From the NCBI GenBank assembly GCA_021817345.1, contig JAKAVC010000021.1, positions 16,097 through 57,268 of the forward strand: 41,172 bases of DNA, written 5' to 3'. A program made the translations under genes and the position numbers. The notes beneath the pieces are model-generated. The model had not been told where the DNA came from. It did no database searches and saw nothing but the letters and a program-made list of their open reading frames with translations. This document shows, piece by piece, positions 1-7,860 of the stretch (position 1 is the stretch's first letter; every line of letters begins with the position of its first letter). The stretch is from Deltaproteobacteria bacterium. GTDB taxonomy: Bacteria > Desulfobacterota > Binatia > Binatales > Binataceae.

Positions 1-9
1 GCACCGAAG

Positions 10-546
10 CTACATCTTGTATTTGAAGTCCTCGGGAGACATCCGCTCAAGAATTTCCGACCACTTGTCGCGTGAGACGCCGGCAAGATTCTGTTCGCTC
101 TGGGGCTGCTGCTCGGCGCTCGCTTCGTAAAGCTCGCTGGAGGCCTCCAGGACTTTTTTCGCGACGTAAATCGGCGACTTGGTGCGAAGCGCTAGAGCGA
201 GCGCGTCGCTCGGGCGCGAATCGATCACGAGTACCTTGCCTTCGCGGGTCTTCAGATGGATCTCGGCGTAATAGGTGTTGTCGCGAAGCGCGGTCACGTC
301 CACGAATTCGACCGTCGCGCCGAATTCGCCCAGGATGTTGCGGAGCAGGTCATGAGTCATCGGGCGCTGCGGCTTGGCGCCTTCCAGCTCCGTCGCCATC
401 GCGGTCGCCTCGAGCGGTCCGACCCAGATGGGCAGGTTGAACTTGTTGTCCGGGTCCTTGAGCACGACGATCGGCATCTTGGTGGTCGGGTCGAGCGTGA
501 TGCCGCCAACGACCATCAGGAGGAAATCTTTTCTATCACCCGCCAT
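10..546 (-). CDS. Bifunctional nuclease family (DUF151) protein
   Basis: This 178-residue protein matches the DUF151/bifunctional nuclease family. The family core is visible, ending in the conserved stretch DSRPSDALALALR near residues 123-135, preceded by hydrophobic strands and an LPIWVGPLEA segment. Family members are small cytosolic proteins; some are reported to have DNase/RNase activity, but the role in most bacteria is unsettled. The ATG at 546 is chosen because the family-like sequence begins there (MAGDRKDFLL). A longer in-frame reading to 738 would overlap the VWA gene and has no family similarity. An AAGAGA-like sequence upstream is a weak ribosome site. It is the last gene of a same-strand series with the VWA and MoxR genes, 134 nt after the VWA stop, so co-transcription is possible but unproven. 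Confidence 0.88.
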   Translation of the reverse strand: MAGDRKDFLLMVVGGITLDPTTKMPIVVLKDPDNKFNLPIWVGPLEATAMATELEGAKPQRPMTHDLLRNILGEFGATVEFVDVTALRDNTYYAEIHLKTREGKVLVIDSRPSDALALALRTKSPIYVAKKVLEASSELYEASAEQQPQSEQNLAGVSRDKWSEILERMSPEDFKYKM

Positions 547-680
547 AGAGTATCTCTTTGGAGCGTGCCATAGGGTGGGAGTCGGCGTGAGTCCCGCCTC
601 CGATCCGTGTCCCGAGAATATCTTGGAACAAACCTGCCGAAGGGTCAACCGAGCGGCGTTCAAGGCGCCGACGAGCCACG

Positions 681-2096
681 CTAGGAGCGCGGCACCAACT
701 GATCGACCACGTGGTAGAGCTGGTTTAGATTGCGGCACTCTTCGACCAAGTCGCAGTGAACCGCGTAGCGGTCCATTTCGCTATCGCCGAATCCCCAGGT
801 GTTGCGGCTTTCCGGATTGAGCCAGATGAGCCGCTTCGCCCGCTGTTTTATCTCGCGCAGGCACCAGTCGTGCGGCAGGTTGTAATTATTGCGCGCATCT
901 CCAAGCACGATCACCGTGGTCCGTTTGTTCAACGAGCCGATATAGTCGCCAACGAAGCTCCGGAATGCGTGACCGAAATTGGAGTGCGCGTACACGTTGA
1001 TGATATCACCCTTAAGCGCGATGTCGAGCGCTTCGCGCACGTCGTTGGTGCGGAAATGCTCGGTGACCTCGCCGATATCGGAGACGAAGATGAAGCTTCT
1101 GACGCGCGCGTACAGGTCCTGGAGCGAATAGACGAATTCGAGCATGAAGCGTGAGGCGTTGCGGACCGAATCCGAGACGTCGCACAGGATGACGACCTGA
1201 GGTTTTTCCTTCTTGCGCTGCTCGAAGCGCAGCTTGAACGGCACGCCGCCGTACTCGAGGTTCTGCCGCAGGGTGCGTTTCACGTCGAAGCGCCCGCGCT
1301 TGTCGCGCTTTCGGCGCACCGCGATCACGTTCTTGAGGCGCTGGGCAAGCTTCTGCACCGCCTCGTTCATCTGGCGGATTTCGTCCTCGGAAAGGTAGTA
1401 GAAGCTTTTTTCGGCAAGGCGGTTCAGATGCTGCTGCTCGCGCGCCTGGACCTCGCGTTTCTCGCGCTCCATCCGGACGTAGCGCTTGATAATGTCGTCG
1501 AGCGCCTTGAGCCGGCGGTCGAGATACTCCTCCATCCGCGCCTTCATCGCGGCGCTCATGTCGAGCTTCTGGAGGTCTTCGCGCAGTTGCTTGATTTCCT
1601 GTTCGAGGCGGTCAAGGCCGAGCTGGCGGGCGAGAGCGCGGGCGAAATAGTTTTCCTCGATAGTGCGCTCGATATTCGAGAGCTTGACGGCGCGGGCGGC
1701 CTCGCGAATCGCCTTTTCGAGCTGTCCCGAATTGTTCTGGAGCAACTGGCGCGCCAGTTCGGAGAGCTTGCCGCCCTCCTTTTTGAGCATCTCTTCGACC
1801 TCGTCCAGGAATTTCTGGAAGTCCTGGTCCGACATCGAGAGCGCCTGCTGGACCGCCTCGCTGGCCTGCTTGATTATCTCGCCGAGGCCCGAGAAATAGA
1901 GGTCGAAAAGCTCCTCGAAGACCGCAAGCTCGCTGGCCCGCTTGATCATCGTGGAGCGCAGCGCGGCGCGGAAGGCCTCTTTTTCGCCAAGTCCGGTAAC
2001 CTCGGAAGCGCCGAAGGCGTCGAGGGTTTCGGCGAGCGAGACGCGCACCCCGTTTTCGCGCAGAAGATTGGCAAATTCGACGAGCTTTTCCTGCAT
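681..2096 (-). CDS. CoxE-like VWA-domain protein
   Basis: This 471-residue protein has a long charged, helix-rich N-terminal half (about 1-290) and a C-terminal von Willebrand A fold. The metal-ion-dependent adhesion motif is complete: DVSDS at 306-310, with a later acidic residue in VIVLGDARNN around 395-404. This matches the CoxE family, whose members pair with MoxR-type AAA+ ATPases to mature or remodel metalloenzymes or other complexes; CoxD/CoxE with CO dehydrogenase is the reference case. The MoxR partner lies 90 nt upstream on the same strand. No CO dehydrogenase subunit is visible in this window, so the client is unknown. No signal peptide or membrane segment is seen, suggesting a cytosolic protein. 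Confidence 0.88.
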   Translation of the reverse strand: MQEKLVEFANLLRENGVRVSLAETLDAFGASEVTGLGEKEAFRAALRSTMIKRASELAVFEELFDLYFSGLGEIIKQASEAVQQALSMSDQDFQKFLDEVEEMLKKEGGKLSELARQLLQNNSGQLEKAIREAARAVKLSNIERTIEENYFARALARQLGLDRLEQEIKQLREDLQKLDMSAAMKARMEEYLDRRLKALDDIIKRYVRMEREKREVQAREQQHLNRLAEKSFYYLSEDEIRQMNEAVQKLAQRLKNVIAVRRKRDKRGRFDVKRTLRQNLEYGGVPFKLRFEQRKKEKPQVVILCDVSDSVRNASRFMLEFVYSLQDLYARVRSFIFVSDIGEVTEHFRTNDVREALDIALKGDIINVYAHSNFGHAFRSFVGDYIGSLNKRTTVIVLGDARNNYNLPHDWCLREIKQRAKRLIWLNPESRNTWGFGDSEMDRYAVHCDLVEECRNLNQLYHVVDQLVPRS

Positions 2097-2186
2097 TACG
2101 AAGATGCCCTGTCCATTTATTTCCGGCCCAAGGAGCTATCCAGCGATCCGATCGGCGGCCGCGCGGCCGGTCCGGATTCCATTATC

Positions 2187-3146
2187 TCAGTTGAGCAGAT
2201 CCTTGTCGCTCCCGGTCTCGCCGCCGCGACGGGCGCGGGCGCGCCGCACGTAATCCTTCAACTCCTCCTGCGCCTTGCGCACGTCGCCCTCGTACTTGAC
2301 GATCGTGTCGAGCGTCTCGTTGACCAGTTCCTGGTCGAGGCTCTGGACGTTGAGCAGAGTGAGCGCCTTTATCCAGTCGAGCGTCTCACTGATTCCAGGG
2401 GTCTTCTTCAAGTCGAGCTTGCGCAGCGACTGGACGACGCCAACCACTTCGTCGGCGAGCTTCTTGCTGGCTTCGGGAACCTTGAGCTGGATGATCGCGA
2501 GTTCCTGTTCGCGCACCGGGAAGTCGATATAGAGATGGAGGCATCGGCGCTTGAGCGCGTCGGACATCTCGCGCGCGTTGTTCGAGGTCAGGATTACGAG
2601 CGGCATCTGCTTGGCCTTGATCGTTCCGATCTCGGGAATCGTGACCTGGAAATCGGACAGAAGTTCGAGCAGGAAAGCCTCGAATTCGGCGTCGGCCTTG
2701 TCGATTTCGTCGATCAGGAGCACGGTCGGCTCGCCGCTCGTGATCGCCTTGAGCAGCGGACGGGGCAGGACGAAGCGCTCGGAGAAAAAGACCTCGTCCT
2801 CGCGCGCGATTCGGTCGACTGCGTCGGCAAGCCCTCGCGCCCCGGCCAGGACTTCACCGATCTTGTCCTTCAGGATCTGCGTATAAAGGAGCTGCTTGGC
2901 GTACTCCCATTCGTACAGCGCCTTGCCTTCATCGAGCCCCTCGTAGCATTGAAGGCGGACCAGGTTCCATCCGAGCGCCAGCGCCGCGACCTTCGCCAGG
3001 TCGGTCTTGCCGACCCCGGCCGGCCCTTCGACCAGGATGGGCTTCTTTAGCTCGCTGGCCAGATAGACAACCGTGGCGATTCGCCTGCTGGCGATGTAGC
3101 TGTTTTGCTTGAATCGCTCGATTACGTCGTCGATCGAAGAAAACAT
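2187..3146 (-). CDS. MoxR-family AAA+ ATPase
   Basis: This AAA+ ATPase of 319 residues is of the MoxR/CoxD type. Walker A is GPAGVGKT at residues 41-48 of the chosen start, and Walker B is VLLIDEIDKAD. It is followed by the MoxR-like insertion EAFLLELLSDFQV and the sensor-1 stretch VILTSNN. The start at 3146 is preferred because GGAGG lies 4 nt upstream; the longer readings from 3167 or 3197 lack a ribosome site. MoxR ATPases act as chaperones that insert cofactors or activate complexes together with a VWA protein, and here the CoxE-like VWA gene follows directly downstream. The gene is divergent from the isomerase-like gene starting at 3309, so 3147-3308 probably holds promoters for both directions. 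Confidence 0.92.
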   Translation of the reverse strand: MFSSIDDVIERFKQNSYIASRRIATVVYLASELKKPILVEGPAGVGKTDLAKVAALALGWNLVRLQCYEGLDEGKALYEWEYAKQLLYTQILKDKIGEVLAGARGLADAVDRIAREDEVFFSERFVLPRPLLKAITSGEPTVLLIDEIDKADAEFEAFLLELLSDFQVTIPEIGTIKAKQMPLVILTSNNAREMSDALKRRCLHLYIDFPVREQELAIIQLKVPEASKKLADEVVGVVQSLRKLDLKKTPGISETLDWIKALTLLNVQSLDQELVNETLDTIVKYEGDVRKAQEELKDYVRRARARRGGETGSDKDLLN

Positions 3147-3308
3147 CAAGCCTCCGAAATGGAACATTGTCCGCGCGTAATCATTCTCCCATATCACGAG
3201 CGGGCAAAGCGAGAAAACCCGGCCTAATTGACGGGAATGCGGTTTTTCGCGACGTTTTCGGGCCCGGCGGGTTGCAAATCGTGGCCGCGGCGGGAAATTG
3301 TATCGGTC

Positions 3309-4640
3309 ATGTCGCCCTCCCCTTTCGAGCCGCTCGCTTCGACCGCCCCTCTCATAGTCTATATCGACTACAAAAGCCCCTACGCCTATCTCGCCAAGGA
3401 TCCGACCTACGCGATCGCGGATGAGCTCGGCGTCGAGATCGACTGGCGTCCGTTCACGCTCGATATCCCGAGTTACCTGGGCTCGGCACGGCTCGACAAC
3501 GAGGGGCGGGTCGTCGAGAGCAAGCGCAGCACGAGCCAGTGGGCGATGGTGAAATATGCGTATCGAGACGCGCGGCGCTACGCTTCGATGCGCGGGATGG
3601 TGGTGCGCGGCACGACCAAGATCTGGGACTCGTCGCTTGCGGGAATCGGGATGCTATGGGCGAAGGAACAGGGCAAGGGCGTCCTTCGCGCCTACTCGGC
3701 CCTGGTGTACGAGCGTTTCTGGAAGCGCGAACTTGATATCGAAGACATTGCGGTCATCGAGGCGGTGCTGGGCGAATCTGGAGCGAGGGTCGCGGGCTTC
3801 CGCGCCTATGCGGCCGGCCAGGGGCGCGCAGTCCACGAGGAAATCCAGCGCGCGGCCTTCGACGCGGGAATCTTCGGAGTGCCGACCTACGTTGCCGGCG
3901 GCGAGGTATTCTTCGGACGCGAGCATCTGCCGCGCATCCGATGGCTCCTCACGGGGCGGCGCGGCGCTCCGCCTGACGTCGCCTACGAAAGTTCCTCAAG
4001 CGCCGGTCCTGTCGCCGGCGCGCGCGAGCCGCTTGGGCTCGTGATCGATTTCAGAAGCCCATACGCCTATCTCGCGATCGGACCGAGCTTAGCAATGGCT
4101 GACGAACTCGGCATCGCAATCGACTGGCAGCCGTTCCTCGGCGCGCGATGGAAAACTCTTGCGCCCGCGTCGCCCCACGACGATCGCGGCACGCGCCATC
4201 GCAGCTTTCGCGCGGCGTATATGGAACGCGACGTGATGCGCTACGCGGCGGACCGGGGTCTTGTGCTTCGCGCGCTCGACCGACAGTCCGACTCAACGCT
4301 CGCCGCGCTCGGGCTTCTATGGGTGAAGCGCGCGAGTCCGTCACTTGCGCACGAGTACGTCGAGCGCGTGTTCGAGGGCTACTTCGGCGAGACGCTCGAT
4401 ATCGAGGACGAGCGCGCGATTCGGGCCGTGCTCGCCAAAATCGGCGCGCCGGTTTCAGGCTTCGAGACGTTCGTCAGGGAAGAAGGCCGCGCCGAACTGG
4501 AGCAAATCCAGTCAGATCTCCGCGAGGCGGGCATTTTCGACGCGCCGACCTACCGGCTCGGCGGCGAATCGTTCGTTGGCCGCCAGCATCTGCCGCTCAT
4601 TCGCCGGATGTTGTCAGGAGCAGGCGAGTCGGCGCGCTGA
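3309..4640 (+). CDS. Tandem-fused 2-hydroxychromene-2-carboxylate isomerase-like (DsbA-fold) protein
   Basis: The 443-residue product contains two copies of a DsbA-fold domain of the HCCA isomerase/kappa-GST family. Domain 1 (about 15-214) begins VYIDYKSPYAYLA and ends GIFGVPTYVAGGEVFFGREHLP; domain 2 (about 243-435) begins VIDFRSPYAYLA and ends GIFDAPTYRLGGESFVGRQHLP. In each, Ser (S23, S250) sits where DsbA has its first active-site Cys, as in HCCA isomerases, which isomerise glutathione adducts or hydroxychromene carboxylates in aromatic degradation. A cis-Pro motif (VPT, APT) is kept in both. Single-domain proteins of about 200 residues are usual, so this is an internal duplication and fusion. 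The substrate is unknown. The ATG at 3309 is chosen because similarity begins just after it; in-frame ATGs at 3237 and 3228 are possible but add unrelated sequence. Confidence 0.82.
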   Translation: MSPSPFEPLASTAPLIVYIDYKSPYAYLAKDPTYAIADELGVEIDWRPFTLDIPSYLGSARLDNEGRVVESKRSTSQWAMVKYAYRDARRYASMRGMVVRGTTKIWDSSLAGIGMLWAKEQGKGVLRAYSALVYERFWKRELDIEDIAVIEAVLGESGARVAGFRAYAAGQGRAVHEEIQRAAFDAGIFGVPTYVAGGEVFFGREHLPRIRWLLTGRRGAPPDVAYESSSSAGPVAGAREPLGLVIDFRSPYAYLAIGPSLAMADELGIAIDWQPFLGARWKTLAPASPHDDRGTRHRSFRAAYMERDVMRYAADRGLVLRALDRQSDSTLAALGLLWVKRASPSLAHEYVERVFEGYFGETLDIEDERAIRAVLAKIGAPVSGFETFVREEGRAELEQIQSDLREAGIFDAPTYRLGGESFVGRQHLPLIRRMLSGAGESAR

Positions 4641-4678
4641 GATTTCACGAAGGCCAAACCGGTACCCATCCCCGGCTG

Positions 4679-4719
4679 TGCAGTTCCTCGCGGACCAACC
4701 GGTGGTCCGCGAGACGCTC
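4679..4719 (-). repeat. Copy of the 3' end of the FAD oxidoreductase gene (direct repeat, left copy)
   Basis: These 41 bases match 5585-5625 at 38 positions. The right copy is the genuine 3' end of the oxidoreductase gene at 5578-6798. Read on the minus strand, the left copy still encodes RLADHRLVREELH, against RFADDRLVREELHI in the intact gene. Nothing else of the gene is recognisable here, so this is a displaced fragment of coding sequence. Confidence 0.85.
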
Positions 4720-4726
4720 CCATTAA

Positions 4727-5524
4727 CATTCGGTTGATTACACGCTTGCACAACTGAAGAAACTGTCCGGCACCCCGGCGCCTTCGGCAAATGTGGTGAT
4801 CTCGGGCCTGGGTTGTCCGGCCGGCGTCTTATTTGACCGCTCGGAGAATCTGTGGGTCGCCGACTGGTGCAATCACGATTTAGTCGAGTTCACGCCGAGT
4901 CAGCGTGGAGCGAGCGGCAATCCGGCACCCAACGTCACTATCACTTCTTAATCTTTCTCAACCCCGGTGTTGTTTCTCAGATTCGACAAGTCTGGCAATC
5001 TCTGGCTGGCCGATGCAAATTCGACCGCTGACGGTACCGGCAGCAGGGGCGAAGTGTTCAAGTTCACGCCGTCGCAGCTCTCAGCCGGCGGTGCGCAAGC
5101 ACCTACTACCAGCCTTGCAACAGCTACAATACAGGCGCCTTACGCGCTCGCCTTCGACCGCTCGGGAAATCTCTGGGTCGCCAACTTCGGCTCCAACACT
5201 CTGCAGAAGTTCGCGGCGGGCGATCTCGGCAAATCGGGTGTCATCCAGCCTGCGGCCGCGGTAACAATCACCGCGACGAGCGTAACAACCAGCACCGGTA
5301 CGGCCGAGAGTATCTACGAACCAACCGGGCTTGCGTTTGACAGTTCGGGCAATCTCTGGATTGCGAACGGATTGAGCGACACCAATGGCAGCCTTGCCAA
5401 GTTCACTCCGAGGCAGCTCAAGGCAAGTGGAAGCCCGAGCCCGAAGGTCTTCCTCGACTCCGACCCCAGCGGAAAGAACCTGGCTTTTCCCGCGCAGTTA
5501 ACGTTCGGCCCGTCGATCAAGTAA
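4727..5524 (+). pseudogene. Broken NHL/streptogramin-lyase-like repeat protein
   Basis: One reading frame encodes at least four repeats of the type FDxSGNLWxAN followed by FTPSQL and SGxPxP: FDRSENLWVADW, FDKSGNLWLADA, FDRSGNLWVANF and FDSSGNLWIANG. This is the pattern of exported NHL-like beta-propeller proteins. The frame is interrupted by TAA at 4949-4951, with repeat similarity continuing in the same frame on both sides, so a single nonsense change explains the break. Upstream the frame closes at TAA 4724-4726 without an ATG, signal peptide or ribosome site, so the N-terminal part is gone. The segment after the stop could start at 4967 (GTG or TTG), but that product would lack a signal peptide. 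The remnant is flanked by two copies of the end of the neighbouring oxidoreductase gene. Confidence 0.8.
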
Positions 5525-5544
5525 CCGCGCCGAGGAACGCTGTA

Positions 5545-5575
5545 GCGATGGCGCGCGCGTCATGCGCGCCATCGC
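5545..5575. terminator. Hairpin between convergent NHL remnant and oxidoreductase
   Basis: A perfect 12-bp inverted repeat (GCGATGGCGCGC at 5545-5556 and its complement at 5564-5575) encloses a 7-base loop. It sits between the ends of two convergent reading frames, as expected for a bidirectional terminator. There is no clear T-run on either strand, so intrinsic termination is plausible but not certain. Confidence 0.5.
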
Positions 5576-5577
5576 CG

Positions 5578-6798
5578 CTAGATATGCAGTTCCTCGCGGA
5601 CCAACCGGTCGTCCGCGAAGCGCTCGCGTGACAGCGCGCTTGCGTCCAGGCTCTCCGGATACCGCCCATCCGCGATAAGCCCGGCAAGTGCCTTCGCGGC
5701 CCCGTAGGACTGCATCACGCCGCGCCCCGAGAACCCGTGGGCCTCGTAAACCCGCGGCGCGGCGCATCCGATAATCGCGCTGCGGTCAGGCGTCACCGAG
5801 TAAAGCCCGGCCCATCCGGTGACATGGCGCATGCGCTCGCAGCATGACATCCGCGCGTACATCCGCGGCCAGATTTCGTTCTGGAAGAACTGCTCGCCGT
5901 CGTATTGGAAATGGTAGCCGGGCGGCTCTTCGGGCGGCGAGTAGCCGGCCAGGATGTGCGGCCCCTCGTTATGGAAGTAAACGCCCGACGTGTCGACGAT
6001 CATTCCGTAGGCGGCGAAATTGGTTTCGCGGTTGTCGACCACGCATATCTGGCGGCGAATCGGCTCGCTGAAACTCGGCAGATCGAGAAGCTTCAGCACG
6101 TTGGCCGACCATGCGCCGCCGGTGATCGCAATCGCGCCTGCGCGAAGATTTAGCAGATGGCCGGTTTCGGCGTCGCCGGGGCCGTCCTGCGCCATCATCC
6201 GCATCAGCACGGCGTCTGAAAGAGGCCGGTCGGCGTGCCAGCATTCGAGCCTTGCGTCTGCGTCCCGCTCGGCGCGAATCGCGTAGATATAGACGCCGTC
6301 AAGATACTCAGCGCCGAGCGCGCGCGAGCGCTCGCGGTAATGGTTTTTCAAAAGATTCGAGTTGATGAGGCCGTCCTCCGGAGAAAAGGTGGCACCGGCG
6401 ATTCCTTCGAGCCGGTCGATCTCGGGCACGCGGGCATGGACCTCGCGCGCCGAGAGGGTTTCGATCGGATGCTTCAGGCTTCGCTGCAGCTCAACATGGT
6501 CGAGCGCCTTGGGCCACGTTTCCGCGTCGTAGAGCCATAGGTAGCCCTTCTGGCGGAAGCCGACTTCCCGGGCGACGCTCTGGTAGTAGGCGATCGAGGC
6601 GCGGCATAGCGCGATATTTACCGGCTGCCACCAGGTAGCGCGCACTCCGCCGGCATTCTTTTCACTGGAGCTGAGGCGTCCGGAAAGGTCGACGTCGATA
6701 ACCAGCGTGCTCAGGCGCCGCTCGGCGAGCGCCATCGCAAGCGCGCTTCCGACCACACCGGCGCCGACTACGATAACGTCGTAACGTTCGCGCGCCAT
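5578..6798 (-). CDS. FAD-dependent oxidoreductase (DAO family)
   Basis: This 406-residue flavoprotein resembles the D-amino-acid oxidase/glycine oxidase/sarcosine oxidase superfamily. An N-terminal dinucleotide-binding fold is visible, YDVIVVGAGVVGSALAMAL with an acidic strand end at VIDVD, and a C-terminal FAD-contact region in SGRGVMQSYGAAKALAGLI. Members oxidise amines, N-methyl amino acids or alpha-hydroxy acids; the substrate cannot be told from sequence alone. The start at 6798 is preferred because GGGAGA lies about 10 nt upstream and the Rossmann fold begins within the first ten residues. A reading from 6990 adds unrelated sequence. The gene converges on the NHL remnant and is divergent from the NRDE gene. 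A copy of its final 41 bases lies at 4679-4719. Confidence 0.88.
   Translation of the reverse strand: MARERYDVIVVGAGVVGSALAMALAERRLSTLVIDVDLSGRLSSSEKNAGGVRATWWQPVNIALCRASIAYYQSVAREVGFRQKGYLWLYDAETWPKALDHVELQRSLKHPIETLSAREVHARVPEIDRLEGIAGATFSPEDGLINSNLLKNHYRERSRALGAEYLDGVYIYAIRAERDADARLECWHADRPLSDAVLMRMMAQDGPGDAETGHLLNLRAGAIAITGGAWSANVLKLLDLPSFSEPIRRQICVVDNRETNFAAYGMIVDTSGVYFHNEGPHILAGYSPPEEPPGYHFQYDGEQFFQNEIWPRMYARMSCCERMRHVTGWAGLYSVTPDRSAIIGCAAPRVYEAHGFSGRGVMQSYGAAKALAGLIADGRYPESLDASALSRERFADDRLVREELHI
5585..5625 (-). repeat. Direct repeat, right copy, within the oxidoreductase 3' end
   Basis: This is the in-gene counterpart of the fragment at 4679-4719, in the same orientation and differing at three positions. 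The two copies bracket the NHL remnant at a distance of 906 bases. Confidence 0.85.
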
Positions 6799-7002
6799 CG
6801 ATAGCGATCTCCCTGCGAGCCGCTTTTTGAATCCCCCGTCAGGAGACTTTTCATATTGTGCCACTTCGTCCGCGCCGAGGGCATCGCCGCGCCCCCGATT
6901 GCGGGCTTGTGCGCCACGCCCGCCTCCTGCCAAGTATGGGAACGGAGATGCGCGGCGGTAAGCCTCGCGAAGCGGCTCCGACCGGCGCATAAGGACCCTG
7001 CG

Positions 7003-7758
7003 ATGTGCACGCTTGCTATCTATTTTCGGATGAGCGACGAGTATCCGGTGATAATTGCCGCAAACCGCGACGAATTTCTCGACCGCCCGGCCGTTTCGCC
7101 GACAACGCTATGCGAAAATCCCCACGTCGTCGGCGGCCGGGACCTGCGCGCGGGAGGGACGTGGCTCGGAATCAACCAGCACGGGCTCGTCGCGGGGTTG
7201 CTCAACCGGCGTTCCGAGCAAAACGATCCCGCCCGCCGCTCGCGCGGGCTTTTATGCCTCGACGCGCTCAGGTTCTCGCGTGCGGACGAAGCGGCGCGTT
7301 TCGTCGGCGAGCAGCGAAGCGCCGATTACAACCCGTTCAATCTGCTGATCGCGTCGCGCGACGCGACTTACGTTGCATACAATCACGCCGACCGAATCGA
7401 AATTGTCGAGCTGACGCCGGGGCTTCATCTGCTGACCAACCTGAACGTGGACGATTTCGAATGTCCGAAGATAAGCGCCTCTTACGAAAGGTTCGCCGAA
7501 CTCGGTTCCGACCCGGATTTTCTGCGCGATCCGGTAAGCCGGCGCGGCGAGCTCCGCCGCCTGCTCTCGGACCATCGCGTTCAGCTCGATCCGCGCAACG
7601 GGCGCCCTAACGCGCTATGCCTTCATCTGGACAGTTACGGAACCCGCTCCTCGAGCCTGATATTCCTTGGCAGAGAACCGGGCGTCGTAGAGCATTTCTT
7701 CGCCTCGGGAGCGCCGTGCAAGAGCGACTACGAGCGCGCTGTTGTGCCGCGGCGATGA
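7003..7758 (+). CDS. NRDE (TANGO2) family protein
   Basis: This 251-residue protein belongs to the NRDE/TANGO2 family. The product starts MCTLAIYF, placing Cys at residue 2 as in Ntn-type family members, and has the diagnostic IIAANRDEFLDRPA near residues 20-33. It then shows the conserved GGTWLGIN segment and the GLLNRR stretch. Bacterial members are cytosolic, and the biochemical role is unsettled; the animal homologue is linked to heme or lipid handling. The ATG at 7003 is chosen because it yields the conserved N-terminal Cys and has AAGGA about 7 nt upstream. A longer reading from 6856 adds unrelated sequence. It is divergent from the FAD oxidoreductase across about 200 nt and precedes the peptidyl-prolyl isomerase gene by 102 nt. 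Confidence 0.9.
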   Translation: MCTLAIYFRMSDEYPVIIAANRDEFLDRPAVSPTTLCENPHVVGGRDLRAGGTWLGINQHGLVAGLLNRRSEQNDPARRSRGLLCLDALRFSRADEAARFVGEQRSADYNPFNLLIASRDATYVAYNHADRIEIVELTPGLHLLTNLNVDDFECPKISASYERFAELGSDPDFLRDPVSRRGELRRLLSDHRVQLDPRNGRPNALCLHLDSYGTRSSSLIFLGREPGVVEHFFASGAPCKSDYERAVVPRR

Positions 7759-7860
7759 GCCCGTGCGCTCGGATTCGGGGCACAAAAGGAGGCCGGCACA
7801 AATCGAAGCGAGCCGGATATCGAGGCGGCAGCGAGCGGGAAAGCGAGAGAGTGTGAAACA

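Noticed and set aside
10-738. Longer 242-residue form of the DUF151 protein
   Set aside because: The N-terminal extension overlaps the VWA gene by 58 nt and does not resemble the family.
1428-3050. Long plus-strand frame opposite the VWA and MoxR genes
   Set aside because: It is antisense to two genes with intact motifs and has no family likeness; long shadow frames are expected in high-GC DNA.
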